The translations under genes and the position numbers were made by a program. Shown here piece after piece: positions 1 to 6,079 of a stretch of DNA of 10,730 bases; position 1 is the first letter of the stretch, and every line of letters starts with the position of its first letter. This DNA comes from Pseudomonadota bacterium (lineage in GTDB: Bacteria > Pseudomonadota > Alphaproteobacteria > Azospirillales > Azospirillaceae): contig JAFAFA010000053.1 of NCBI GenBank assembly GCA_023423695.1, positions 1-10,730 on the forward strand. Reading direction: 5' to 3'. The notes beneath the pieces were generated by a model, which had not been told where the DNA came from, did no database searches, and worked only from the letters and a program-made list of their open reading frames with translations.

Positions 1-421
1 GAATCTTCGCGGGCCAGCGGATCAGGCCGCCGGCATCGCTCGACATCTCGTGGGTGACGAAGCTGTCCACGAACATCGGCCAGGACAGCACCATGATCAG
101 GATCGTCATCGGGAACATGAAGACCAGGATGCCGAAGATGTCGACCCAGGCCTGGACGCGCTTGGAGAAGCGGCCGATCACGATGTCGATGCGGATATGT
201 TCGTTGCGCAGGAACGTATAGCCGGCGCAAAGCAGGAACACGGCCGAGAACAGATACCATTGCAGCTCCAGCCAAGCGTTGGAGCTGGTGTTGAGCCCAT
301 AGCGGATGACCGCGTTGGCCGAACTGACGACGACGGCAACCAGCACGAGCCAGTAGGCAAGCTTGCCGATGCCCTCATTCACGGCGTCGATCAGGCCGCT
401 GAGTTTGAGCAGACCTCTCAA
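1..421 (-). CDS. TRAP transporter small permease (DctQ-type), 5' part only
   Basis: Small membrane subunit of a tripartite ATP-independent periplasmic transporter. With a large permease and a periplasmic binding protein, such systems import organic acids or similar solutes using an ion gradient. The first 140 codons are present; the 3' end lies beyond position 1. Hydrophobic segments sit at about residues 21-40, 51-75 and 92-115. Between the first two are the family-typical stretches NAVIRYGLNTSSNAWLELQW and LRNEHIRIDI. No ATG or GTG is suitably placed at the 5' end. The start chosen is TTG at 421-419, because AGGGAGG lies 8 nt before it and the hydrophobic pattern begins soon after; GTG at codon 14 is a weaker alternative. 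The partner subunits are presumably just outside the window. Substrate cannot be told from this part. Confidence 0.85.
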   Translation of the reverse strand, partial: MRGLLKLSGLIDAVNEGIGKLAYWLVLVAVVVSSANAVIRYGLNTSSNAWLELQWYLFSAVFLLCAGYTFLRNEHIRIDIVIGRFSKRVQAWVDIFGILVFMFPMTILIMVLSWPMFVDSFVTHEMSSDAGGLIRWPAKI

Positions 422-436
422 AGGAGAAACCTCCCT
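419..436 (-). promoter_or_regulatory. Shine-Dalgarno site and TTG start within a stem-loop
   Basis: On the minus strand the ribosome-binding site AGGGAGG (436-430) stands 8 nt before the TTG start. It can pair with the bases just before the start: AGGGAG (436-431) with CTCCTT (426-421), loop GTTT. That is six pairs, one of them G-U, and it takes in the first base of the start codon. Together with the poor TTG start this would lower translation unless relieved. The pairing is seen in the sequence; its effect is inferred. Confidence 0.35.
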
Positions 437-442
437 GTTGCA

Positions 443-474
443 GGGGGCGCGGCCTTGGCCGTCCCCTTTTGCTT
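443..474 (+). terminator. Terminator-like hairpin reading on the plus strand in the TRAP leader
   Basis: On the plus strand a GC-rich hairpin (about 444-466, GGGG...GCGGCC against GGCCGTCCCC with one bulged C) is followed by TTTTGCTTTTG. This is the shape of an intrinsic terminator. No plus-strand gene leads into it, so it would stop antisense transcription coming out of the TRAP gene. Alternatively it may act only as a stable leader hairpin in the minus-strand TRAP mRNA. Confidence 0.35.
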
Positions 475-524
475 TTGTTGCAGCCGCATAGACGCGACAG
501 GTCGCAACCCTCTCTCGGACGGAG

Positions 525-532
525 GGTATACC
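525..532. promoter_or_regulatory. GGTATACC palindrome, candidate GntR/FadR-type operator
   Basis: GGTATACC is a perfect 8-bp palindrome, flanked on the minus strand as TTTTGGTATACCCTCC. Operators of several GntR-family (FadR subfamily) repressors of sugar-acid and organic-acid genes, such as UxuR/ExuR, are built on TTGGTATACCAA. One half-site flank matches here and the other does not. It lies about 14-21 bp downstream of the expected start of transcription for the promoter at 553-581, a good place for a repressor. No GntR gene is in the window. Confidence 0.3.
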
Positions 533-552
533 AAAAGATAGGATTGGACGGG

Positions 553-581
553 ACTATTCCTTTCCGGGCATTCACCGGCAA
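553..581 (-). promoter_or_regulatory. Possible sigma70-type promoter for the TRAP gene
   Basis: On the minus strand TTGCCG (581-576) and AATAGT (558-553) are separated by 17 bp, each matching 4 of 6 consensus bases. It points toward the TRAP permease gene and would give a leader of roughly 125 nt. Such partial matches also arise by chance. Confidence 0.3.
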
Positions 582-584
582 GGG

Positions 585-603
585 CTACGTTGGAGCTACG
601 TAG
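585..603 (-). terminator. Inverted repeat downstream of bpt, weak terminator candidate
   Basis: CTACGT and ACGTAG form a perfect 6-bp stem around a 7-nt loop, with GGG/CCC able to pair further out across a 3-nt bulge. It lies about 50 bp past the bpt stop. There is no T-run after it on either strand, so it may serve as a 3'-end stabilising hairpin or have no role. Confidence 0.2.
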
Positions 604-651
604 AAACCCGTAGATCCGATTGCGGTGCGGACCGGGGAAGCTGGTCCCGGC

Positions 652-1395
652 CTACTCCTCGTCCATCGGGATCTCCGCGGTCCGCCAGCCGTCCTCGCCC
701 AGGCATTCCAACGGATGGAACTTCGCCTTGTAGGCCATCTTGCGGCTGTGGGCGATCCAGTAGCCGAGATAGACATAGGGCATGCCGGCGAGCCGGGCGC
801 GTTCGATCAGCCCGAGGATCATGAAGGTGCCGAGGCTGCGGCGATCCTGCGCCGCATCGTAGAAGCTGTAGACCGCCGAATAGCCGTCCGACAGCCTGTC
901 GGTCAGCATGCAGCCCACCAGTCGGCCGCGGTCGTCGCGGGCCTCCAGCAATGTGGTGTCCGCCCTGCCCTCGTCCACCATGGCGGCGAAATCGCCCATC
1001 GCCATGCGCGCCATGTCGGAATCGCCGTGGCGGGAATTCTGGTAGAGCGAGAAAAGCCGGTATTGCTCGGACGTGGCGTAGGCCGGCCGCTCGGCCAGCG
1101 TCACCTCGGCATTCAGTTTCAGAACCCGCCGCTGCGACCGCGACGGCACGAACTCCACCACCGGAACGCGCACCGGCACGCAGGCTTGGCAGTTGGGGCA
1201 GACCGGGCGATAGACGATGTCGTGGCTGCGGCGGAAGCCGGCCCGCGACAAAGTGGAGTTCACCTCGGTCGCGTAGGGACCGATCAGGCGGGTGAACAGC
1301 TTGCGTTCCACGCGTCCGGGCAGGTAGGGACAGGGCATCGGCCCCGACCGGAAGAATTGCTGCAATGGACGCTGCGGCGGCTGGATGACCGACAT
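652..1395 (-). CDS. bpt: Aspartate/glutamate leucyltransferase (Bpt), arginyltransferase family
   Basis: Cytoplasmic aminoacyl-tRNA-protein transferase. It adds Leu (historically annotated Arg) from tRNA to proteins with N-terminal Asp or Glu, making them N-degrons for ClpS/ClpAP. The 247-residue product has the usual length. The N-terminal ATE domain shows PCPYLPGR at about 21-28 and the cysteine cluster C66-P-N-C69-Q-A-C72. The C-terminal domain shows VYSFYD and, at about 200-216, LGYWIAHSRKMAYKAKF, the conserved acceptor/tRNA-site block of the family. The start is ATG at 1395; an in-frame TTG at 1407 would add four residues. Neither has a strong ribosome-binding site, so the start is less sure than the identity. 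It follows the alpha-E gene on the same strand after 72 bp, with a strong hairpin between. Confidence 0.93.
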   Translation of the reverse strand: MSVIQPPQRPLQQFFRSGPMPCPYLPGRVERKLFTRLIGPYATEVNSTLSRAGFRRSHDIVYRPVCPNCQACVPVRVPVVEFVPSRSQRRVLKLNAEVTLAERPAYATSEQYRLFSLYQNSRHGDSDMARMAMGDFAAMVDEGRADTTLLEARDDRGRLVGCMLTDRLSDGYSAVYSFYDAAQDRRSLGTFMILGLIERARLAGMPYVYLGYWIAHSRKMAYKAKFHPLECLGEDGWRTAEIPMDEE

Positions 1396-1430
1396 TCTGA
1401 CCGACAACCACCACGACAGTGAGGACGATA

Positions 1431-1454
1431 CGGAGGAGCGTCGCCGCCCCTCCG
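1431..1454 (-). terminator. Strong hairpin between alpha-E and bpt genes
   Basis: CGGAGGaGCG and CGCcCCTCCG pair over ten positions with one mismatch around a TCGC loop. It begins 13 bp past the alpha-E stop codon. On the minus strand the following bases are TATCGTCC, not a T-run. It could be a Rho-type or mRNA-stabilising 3' end of the ATP-grasp/alpha-E transcript, or an attenuating hairpin ahead of bpt. Confidence 0.35.
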
Positions 1455-1467
1455 CCGGACCCGCAGC

Positions 1468-2445
1468 TTACTGCGACTGGCTCTGAACCGCCAGAGGCGG
1501 CTGAACGCCGAAGAAGGCCTGGGCGATCTCGGTGGTGATGACGCTCAGTTGCAGTTGGATCCAGTCGAGATACTCATGCAGGCCGTCGCGCAGCACCGCG
1601 TCGATCGGCCGGGACAGCAGGGCCCCCAGCAACTCGTCCACCCGCTCCATCGCCGCCGACCCGCCGCGCAGGTCGTAGCGGGAGCGCATCCGCGTCAGCA
1701 CTCCGTCGATCTGCCGCACGCACATCACCACTGACCGCGGGAACCCCTCGTTGAACAGCATGAAGCCGGCGACGGTGGCCGGCGACATGCCGCGGGGATA
1801 GACACGGCGGAAGGCATGGTAGCCGGCGGTGCAGCGCAGCACCGTGGTCCATTGGCTGACGTCCAGCGTGGACCCGACCTCGACCGGCGACGGCAGCAGC
1901 GTGTGGTACTTGATGTCGAGGAGGCGCGTGGTCTGGTCGGCCCGCTCGATGTACTTGCCCATCTGGTAGAAGTACCAGCCCTGGTCCCGGTAGAAGGTGC
2001 CTTCGGTGATGCCGGTGTGGGTCTGGCATTCCTCCTTGATCCAGGTGCAGACCTTGGACAGGTTCTGCGTCGCCACGTCCTTGACCGACATCTCCAGCAG
2101 CTTGTTGTGGAACACGTTGATCTGCGTCCACATCTCCGTCGAGATCCAGGGGCGCAGGGTCCGCGCGTTCTCCCGCGCCATCCGCAGCATCGACAGCAGC
2201 GAATTCTGGTTCTGCGCGTCGAACATGTAATAGTGGATCACCGCTTCGGCCGTCGGACGTTCGTGGCGGCTGAAGAAGTCCTTCTCGTCGGCATTCAGCT
2301 GGACGATGGAGAACCAGTTGGTGGCCCCGCGGGTGTCGCGCGCGAAGGTCTCGTGCACGTCCAGGATGCGGGCCAGATTTTCGGCCCGCTCCATGTAGCG
2401 GGCCATCCAGAAAATGCACTCGGCGTAACGGGCGAGCAGGTTCAT
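1468..2445 (-). CDS. Alpha-E domain protein (DUF403)
   Basis: All-helical protein of the alpha-E family, which almost always accompanies circularly permuted ATP-grasp enzymes. By comparative genomics it is predicted to take part in forming or attaching small peptides; no activity is proven. The 325-residue product starts with the family signature: ARYAECIFWMARYMERAENL fills residues 5-24. A second ER-A-D copy lies at about 163-176 (YIERADQTTRLLD). The C-terminal helix pair (LDWIQLQLSVITTEIAQAFF) is also typical. The ATG at 2445 overlaps the stop of the ATP-grasp gene as ATGA, so the two are translationally coupled and likely made in fixed ratio. The last residues are a low-complexity QSQSQ tail. 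Family assignment is secure; the reaction is not known. Confidence 0.92.
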   Translation of the reverse strand: MNLLARYAECIFWMARYMERAENLARILDVHETFARDTRGATNWFSIVQLNADEKDFFSRHERPTAEAVIHYYMFDAQNQNSLLSMLRMARENARTLRPWISTEMWTQINVFHNKLLEMSVKDVATQNLSKVCTWIKEECQTHTGITEGTFYRDQGWYFYQMGKYIERADQTTRLLDIKYHTLLPSPVEVGSTLDVSQWTTVLRCTAGYHAFRRVYPRGMSPATVAGFMLFNEGFPRSVVMCVRQIDGVLTRMRSRYDLRGGSAAMERVDELLGALLSRPIDAVLRDGLHEYLDWIQLQLSVITTEIAQAFFGVQPPLAVQSQSQ

Positions 2446-3905
2446 GCCGCACCACCTTCCAGAACCCAGGTGTCCTTGGAGCCGCCGCCCTGGGACGAGT
2501 TGACGATCAGCGTGCCCTTCTTCAGCGCCACGCGCGACAGGCCGCCGGGCAGGACCCAGGTGCTCTTTCCGGTGATGGCGAAGGGGCGCAGATCGACGTG
2601 GCGCGGCTCGATGGCGTCGTCGCAGACGGTCGGGCAGACCGACAGGTCGACGACCGGCTGGCTGATGTAGTTGGACGGGTCGGCCAGCAGCTTGGCCCGG
2701 CAATCCTCCAGTTCCGCCTTGCTGGCGCGCGGACCGATGGTGATGCCGTAGCCGCCGGCCTCGCCCACCGGCTTCACCACCAGATCGGCCAGATTGTCCA
2801 GCGTGTATCGCAGGGCGTCCGGCTCGCGGCAGATGCGGGTGTCGACATTGGGGATGATCGGGTCCTGGTCCAGGTAGTATTTGATCATCCGCGGGACGTA
2901 GCAGTACACCGCCTTGTCGTCGGCCACACCGGTGCCGATGGCGTTCGCCAGCGCGACGTTGCCCTTGCGGTAGGCTTCCAGGATGCCGGGCACGCCCAGC
3001 AGGCTGTCGGGATTGAAGGCCTTTGGATCGAGGAAGGCGTCGTCCAGCCGGCGATAGATCGAGTGGACCGGGGCCAGACCGTTGGTCGTCTTCATGAAGA
3101 CGCGGTCGTTGTCCACCACCAGATCGCGCCCCTCGACCAGCGGCACGCCCATCTCGCGCGCCAGGAAGATATGCTCGAAATAGGCGGAGTTGTAGGTGCC
3201 CGGCGACAGCAGAACCACCTGGGGGTCGTCGACCGGCGCGATCTCCACCATCGCGTCCAGCAGCTTGTGGCCGTAATTGTCCACCGGGCGGATGCCGATG
3301 TCCTGCATCAGGTCGGGGAAGACCCGCTGCATCATATGGCGGTTTTCCACGACGTATGAGACGCCCGACGGCACGCGCCCATTGTCCTCCAGCACCCGGA
3401 AGGTGCCATGGCGGTCGCGCACCAGATCGGTGCCCATGATGTGGATGTAGGTGTTGAAGGGAACGTCCAGCCCGATCATCTGCGGGCGGAAGTTATGGTT
3501 TCCTTCGACCAGATCCCGCGGGATCACCCCGTCCTTCAGGATCTTCTGGTCGTGATAGATGTCGTGCAGGAACAGGTTCAGCGCGGCGACCCGCTGCGTG
3601 ACGCCTGCCTCCAGATGCTTCCATTCCGGTGCGGAGATCACCCGCGGGATGACGTCGAACGGCAGGATGCGGTCGACGGCGTCCTTGTCGGAATAGACGA
3701 TGAAGGTGATGCCGAGATTGTAAAGCTCCCGCTCCGCATCCTGCGCGCGTCGGCGCAGTTCATCGAAGTCGAGTGCTGCCAGCCTTTGGCGGATCAGCGC
3801 CGTATGTTCGGCCGGCAAGTCCATGGCTCCGAACAGCTCGTCGAAGTACAGGCCAGGATTGTAGGATGACAAAAGGTCGGACGGTTTGCCCTCGGGTACG
3901 CTCAC
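2442..3905 (-). CDS. Circularly permuted ATP-grasp type 2 protein
   Basis: ATP-dependent ligase-fold enzyme expected to join a carboxylate to an amine through an acyl-phosphate. The product (487 residues, usual for the family) shows in order NPGLYFDE at 16-23, VLEDNGRVPSGVSY at about 171-184, LLSPGTYNSAYFEH at 232-245, an IYRRLDD stretch, the glycine-rich nucleotide loop VKPVGEAGGYG at 377-387, the permuted core VLPGGLSRV at 451-459 and NSSQGGGSKDTW near the end. These motifs give a confident family call. The start chosen is GTG at 3905, with GGGGGAG immediately upstream (short 3-nt gap), because conserved sequence begins just after it. The frame stays open upstream but that part has no family character. 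It is coupled by ATGA to the alpha-E gene. The transglutaminase-like and proteasome-type protease genes found beside this pair in many genomes are absent on the downstream side, where bpt is found instead. Confidence 0.92.
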   Translation of the reverse strand: MSVPEGKPSDLLSSYNPGLYFDELFGAMDLPAEHTALIRQRLAALDFDELRRRAQDAERELYNLGITFIVYSDKDAVDRILPFDVIPRVISAPEWKHLEAGVTQRVAALNLFLHDIYHDQKILKDGVIPRDLVEGNHNFRPQMIGLDVPFNTYIHIMGTDLVRDRHGTFRVLEDNGRVPSGVSYVVENRHMMQRVFPDLMQDIGIRPVDNYGHKLLDAMVEIAPVDDPQVVLLSPGTYNSAYFEHIFLAREMGVPLVEGRDLVVDNDRVFMKTTNGLAPVHSIYRRLDDAFLDPKAFNPDSLLGVPGILEAYRKGNVALANAIGTGVADDKAVYCYVPRMIKYYLDQDPIIPNVDTRICREPDALRYTLDNLADLVVKPVGEAGGYGITIGPRASKAELEDCRAKLLADPSNYISQPVVDLSVCPTVCDDAIEPRHVDLRPFAITGKSTWVLPGGLSRVALKKGTLIVNSSQGGGSKDTWVLEGGAA

Positions 3906-3941
3906 AGACTCCCCCGCGCTTGTATCTGACCGATCATCGCG

Positions 3942-3964
3942 GGCCGGGCGGCATCGCCCCGGCC
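3942..3964 (-). other. Perfect stem-loop in the ATP-grasp leader
   Basis: GGCCGGG (3942-3948) and CCCGGCC (3958-3964) form a perfect 7-bp GC stem around 9 nt, 37 nt before the GTG start on the minus strand. No T-run follows. It may affect mRNA stability or translation of the leader; in GC-rich DNA it could also be incidental. Confidence 0.3.
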
Positions 3965-3982
3965 ATGTCGCATTGTGCAGGA

Positions 3983-4010
3983 AGTATGACCCATCGCCGC
4001 GCGCTTTGAA
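3983..4010 (-). promoter_or_regulatory. Weak promoter candidate for the ATP-grasp/alpha-E operon
   Basis: TTCAAA (4010-4005) and CATACT (3988-3983) on the minus strand are separated by 16 bp, each matching 4 of 6 sigma70 consensus bases. A terminator-like hairpin lies upstream after motB, so a separate promoter is expected somewhere in the 207 bp between the genes. No better candidate was seen. Confidence 0.25.
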
Positions 4011-4084
4011 CAGGGCAAACGCGTGCGCCGTTGTGCGACGCAATGACAAAGCAAGAATTCGGACGCAGAGGCTTCCGGAAATTA

Positions 4085-4105
4085 GCGCCAAAGTACCAGT
4101 GGCGC
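4085..4105 (-). terminator. Terminator-like hairpin after motB
   Basis: GCGCCA and TGGCGC form a perfect 6-bp stem around a 9-nt loop, starting 7 bp beyond the motB stop. The bases after it on the minus strand are TAATTTCC, a weak T-rich stretch. Position right behind the stop supports a terminator; the short U-tract lowers the score. Confidence 0.4.
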
Positions 4106-4112
4106 GAAAGTC

Positions 4113-5282
4113 TTATCGTGCTTTGGTCGCGCCCGCCGCAGCATTGGGAGCGGCGGCATTGCCGGACTGGCCCCCGGCGGCCGGCGCCGCCTGGGTTTCG
4201 CGCAGCAGCACCATGGTGATGCGCCGGTTGCGCGGACTGTTGGGCTGGTCGGCGACCAGCGGGTCGCGGTCGGCCTTGCCGACGACGTCCTGGATTCGCG
4301 CCGGGTCGATGCCGCCGGCCAGCAGCGCGCGGCGGGTGGCGTTCGCCCGCTCGGTCGACAGATCCCAGTTGTCGCGGCCCGACCCTGCCGGAAATGGGGT
4401 GGAGTCGGTATGGCCGCTGATCGACAGCCTGTTGGGCAGCTTGGACAGGGCCTTGGCCACCTGCTGCACCAGCTGGCGGGTCTGCGGATACATCTGGCCG
4501 GACCCGCCGGGGAACATCGACACGCGGTCCTGATCGACGATCTGGATGCGCAGACCTTCCGGCGTCTGGTCGATCATCAGGTTCTGGGCCAGCGGTTCAA
4601 GCTCCGGCACCGACTGGATGGCCTGACGGATCTCGGTCGCGGCCTGCTGGAACTGGCGGGCCTCCTTGGCCGCCCCCTGCAGGCTCTCCATCGCCTCCTT
4701 CACCCGCTCTCCGAAATCGGACAGCTTCTCGCCGGGCTTCTGGCCGGGAATGCCCAGTTGCCTCGCGAGTTCCTCCATCCGCTTCTGGAATTCGGCGCGG
4801 GTCTCGTTCGGCTTCTGGTCGGCGACATCGGCATCCGCCGCGGCGCCGTTGGCGGCGGCCTCCGTGCCCGACTGGCCGGGACCGGTGCCCTGGCCGGGGC
4901 CGGTCGCGGACTCGGTCGGGTCGTCGGCGTCCTCGGTCTGCTGCGAGGAATAGCCGGGCGGTCCCGACACCGGCACGTCGGCCGACATGGGCGAGCTGGG
5001 GGAGATCTGCGCGCCCGGCACCGTGATGGTCTTGCCGCCCAGCATGCCGCCGGACCCCGACTGTTCCCGGCTGACCGAGACGGGCGAGAAATAGTCGGCG
5101 ATGCCCTTGCGCTGGTCCGACGTGGTGACGTTCAGCAGCCACAGCAGCAGGAAGAAGGCCATCATCGCGGTCACGAAGTCGGCATAGGCGACCTTCCACG
5201 CGCCGCCATGGTGGCCGCCGTGCCCGCCCTTCTTCTTCTTGATGATGATCGGCCGCTCGTTGCCGCCGGAATTCCCGCTCAT
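4113..5282 (-). CDS. motB: Flagellar motor stator protein MotB (peptidoglycan-anchored)
   Basis: Inner-membrane stator subunit that, with MotA, forms the ion channel driving the flagellar motor and anchors it to peptidoglycan. The N-terminus is rich in Lys, Gly and His (residues 15-27), followed by one membrane helix containing VAYADFVTAMMAFFLLLWLL. D35 is the expected ion-binding aspartate, and the flanking Y33-A-D-F-V-T-A-M motif is intact. Residues about 60-225 form a long Gly/Pro/Gln-rich and charged linker. The C-terminal OmpA-like domain carries SGHTDSTPF (289-297) and DNWDLSTERA (304-313), the peptidoglycan-binding region. At 389 residues it is longer than E. coli MotB (308) because of the linker and an Ala/Gly-rich tail. 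ATG 5282 is chosen because the conserved sequence starts there; its ribosome-binding site is weak, and an upstream in-frame start at 5330 would add 16 unconserved residues. No motA is adjacent. A lone paralogue is possible. Confidence 0.9.
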   Translation of the reverse strand: MSGNSGGNERPIIIKKKKGGHGGHHGGAWKVAYADFVTAMMAFFLLLWLLNVTTSDQRKGIADYFSPVSVSREQSGSGGMLGGKTITVPGAQISPSSPMSADVPVSGPPGYSSQQTEDADDPTESATGPGQGTGPGQSGTEAAANGAAADADVADQKPNETRAEFQKRMEELARQLGIPGQKPGEKLSDFGERVKEAMESLQGAAKEARQFQQAATEIRQAIQSVPELEPLAQNLMIDQTPEGLRIQIVDQDRVSMFPGGSGQMYPQTRQLVQQVAKALSKLPNRLSISGHTDSTPFPAGSGRDNWDLSTERANATRRALLAGGIDPARIQDVVGKADRDPLVADQPNSPRNRRITMVLLRETQAAPAAGGQSGNAAAPNAAAGATKAR

Positions 5283-5381
5283 GCCCTGGCCGTGGCGAAT
5301 GGTTCGCGGCCCGAAGGCCGATTTCCGCACGCGGCGCCCCGATGGATGCCGCGACGAAAGCAGCGGCCGTCCGCCGCGGCA

Positions 5382-5398
5382 AAACCCTGACGGGGTTT
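5382..5398. other. AAACCC/GGGTTT stem-loop beside the CtrA box
   Basis: A perfect 6-bp inverted repeat with loop TGACG, two bases from the CtrA-type box. It is 100-116 bp upstream of the motB start. It could be a leader hairpin of motB mRNA or part of a protein-binding region; a terminator at this place would make little sense for motB itself. Confidence 0.3.
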
Positions 5399-5400
5399 CA

Positions 5401-5416
5401 TTAAGATCCGTTTAAC
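5401..5416. promoter_or_regulatory. CtrA-type binding box between motB and the flavin reductase gene
   Basis: TTAAGATCCGTTTAAC fits the CtrA consensus TTAA-N7-TTAAC exactly; the other strand reads GTTAA-N7-TTAA. CtrA is the alphaproteobacterial response regulator that controls flagellar and chemotaxis genes in Rhodospirillales and the cell cycle in Caulobacter. The box stands 119 bp upstream of the motB start and 159 bp upstream of the flavin reductase start. The rarity of TTAA in this GC-rich window, plus a motility gene as neighbour, supports it. I could not place a convincing -10 element on either strand. Confidence 0.6.
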
Positions 5417-5574
5417 GACGTTGCGCACGGCCGAGATGCGGCTTGCACCGGGTGGCGCGCTGGACTAATTCCCGGTATTTCCTACTTTGAGTGTCATCTT
5501 CGGCGGCTCCAAGGCCGTCGGCGGTTGCCCTGCCCTGTCCGTCCCCTCCACTTTGCCCCGCATCACAGGACGTC

Positions 5575-6066
5575 ATGACCACCGAACAGCCGATCGATCC
5601 GCTCGCGTTCCGTTCCGCCCTCGGCTGCTTCGCCACCGGGATCGCCGTCATCACCACCATCGCCCCCGACGGGTTGCCGCTGGGGGTCACGGTGAATTCC
5701 TTCTCGTCGGTGTCGCTCGATCCGCCGCTGGTGCAGTTCTGCCTGGGCCGGGCGGCGATGTCCTTCGAAGCCTTCAACATCGCACCGCATTTCGCCGTCA
5801 ACATCCTGGCCGCCGATCAGGAGGAGCTTTCGAACCGCTTCTCCCGCCGCGACCTGCAGGAGCGCTGGTCCGGTCTGGAGACCACCACCGGCCGCGGCGG
5901 CGTCCGCCTGCTGACCGGCTGCCTCGCGACGCTGGAATGCGACCGCGAGCATCTGCTGGACGGCGGTGACCACGTCATCGTGCTGGGCCGCGTGCGCAAG
6001 CTGACCTCGCGCGAGGACGGCGACCCGTTGCTGTATTTCCGCGGCCGCTACGCCCGTCTGGGCTGA
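5575..6066 (+). CDS. Flavin reductase family protein (FMN-binding split barrel)
   Basis: Short-chain flavin reductase of the HpaC/ActVB type, which uses NAD(P)H to reduce FMN or FAD for a partner monooxygenase or other acceptor. The 163-residue product has the normal family length. Visible motifs are FRSALGCFATGIAVIT at about 12-27, GVTVNSFSSVSLDPPLVQFC (flavin-contacting strand and loop) at about 37-56, FAVNILA, GDHVIVLGRV and the C-terminal PLLYFRGRYARL. ATG 5575 has AGGA 6 nt before it; an open frame upstream to 5491 has no family similarity. It is a single transcription unit: divergent from motB upstream and ending 13 bp from the convergent DUF1488 gene. No two-component monooxygenase is nearby, so the partner is unknown. 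Confidence 0.9.
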   Translation: MTTEQPIDPLAFRSALGCFATGIAVITTIAPDGLPLGVTVNSFSSVSLDPPLVQFCLGRAAMSFEAFNIAPHFAVNILAADQEELSNRFSRRDLQERWSGLETTTGRGGVRLLTGCLATLECDREHLLDGGDHVIVLGRVRKLTSREDGDPLLYFRGRYARLG

Positions 6067-6079
6067 GAGCGAAATCCCC

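Noticed and set aside
50..541. Plus-strand frame of 163 codons at the left edge
   Set aside because: Antisense to the TRAP small permease, whose membrane pattern is clear; composition is His/Asp/Gln-rich.
620..651. GGACC/GGTCC hairpin right after the bpt stop as terminator
   Set aside because: Only 5 bp with a 9-nt loop and no U-tract.
596..1414. Minus-strand frame of 272 codons overlapping bpt in another frame
   Set aside because: The other frame contains all Bpt motifs; this one is a same-strand frame shadow.
1816..2670. Plus-strand frame over the alpha-E and ATP-grasp genes, and similar ones at 2598-3359, 4410-5390 and 625-1422
   Set aside because: All lie antisense to well-supported genes and have the biased composition of GC-driven shadow frames.
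4860..4910. Repeated GGCCGGG-type units in motB as a DNA repeat element
   Set aside because: They encode the Gly/Pro/Gln linker and are explained by the protein repeat and high GC.
5443..5471. TTGCAC-N17-TAATTC as promoter of the flavin reductase
   Set aside because: The -35 is fair but the -10 matches only 2 of 6 bases.
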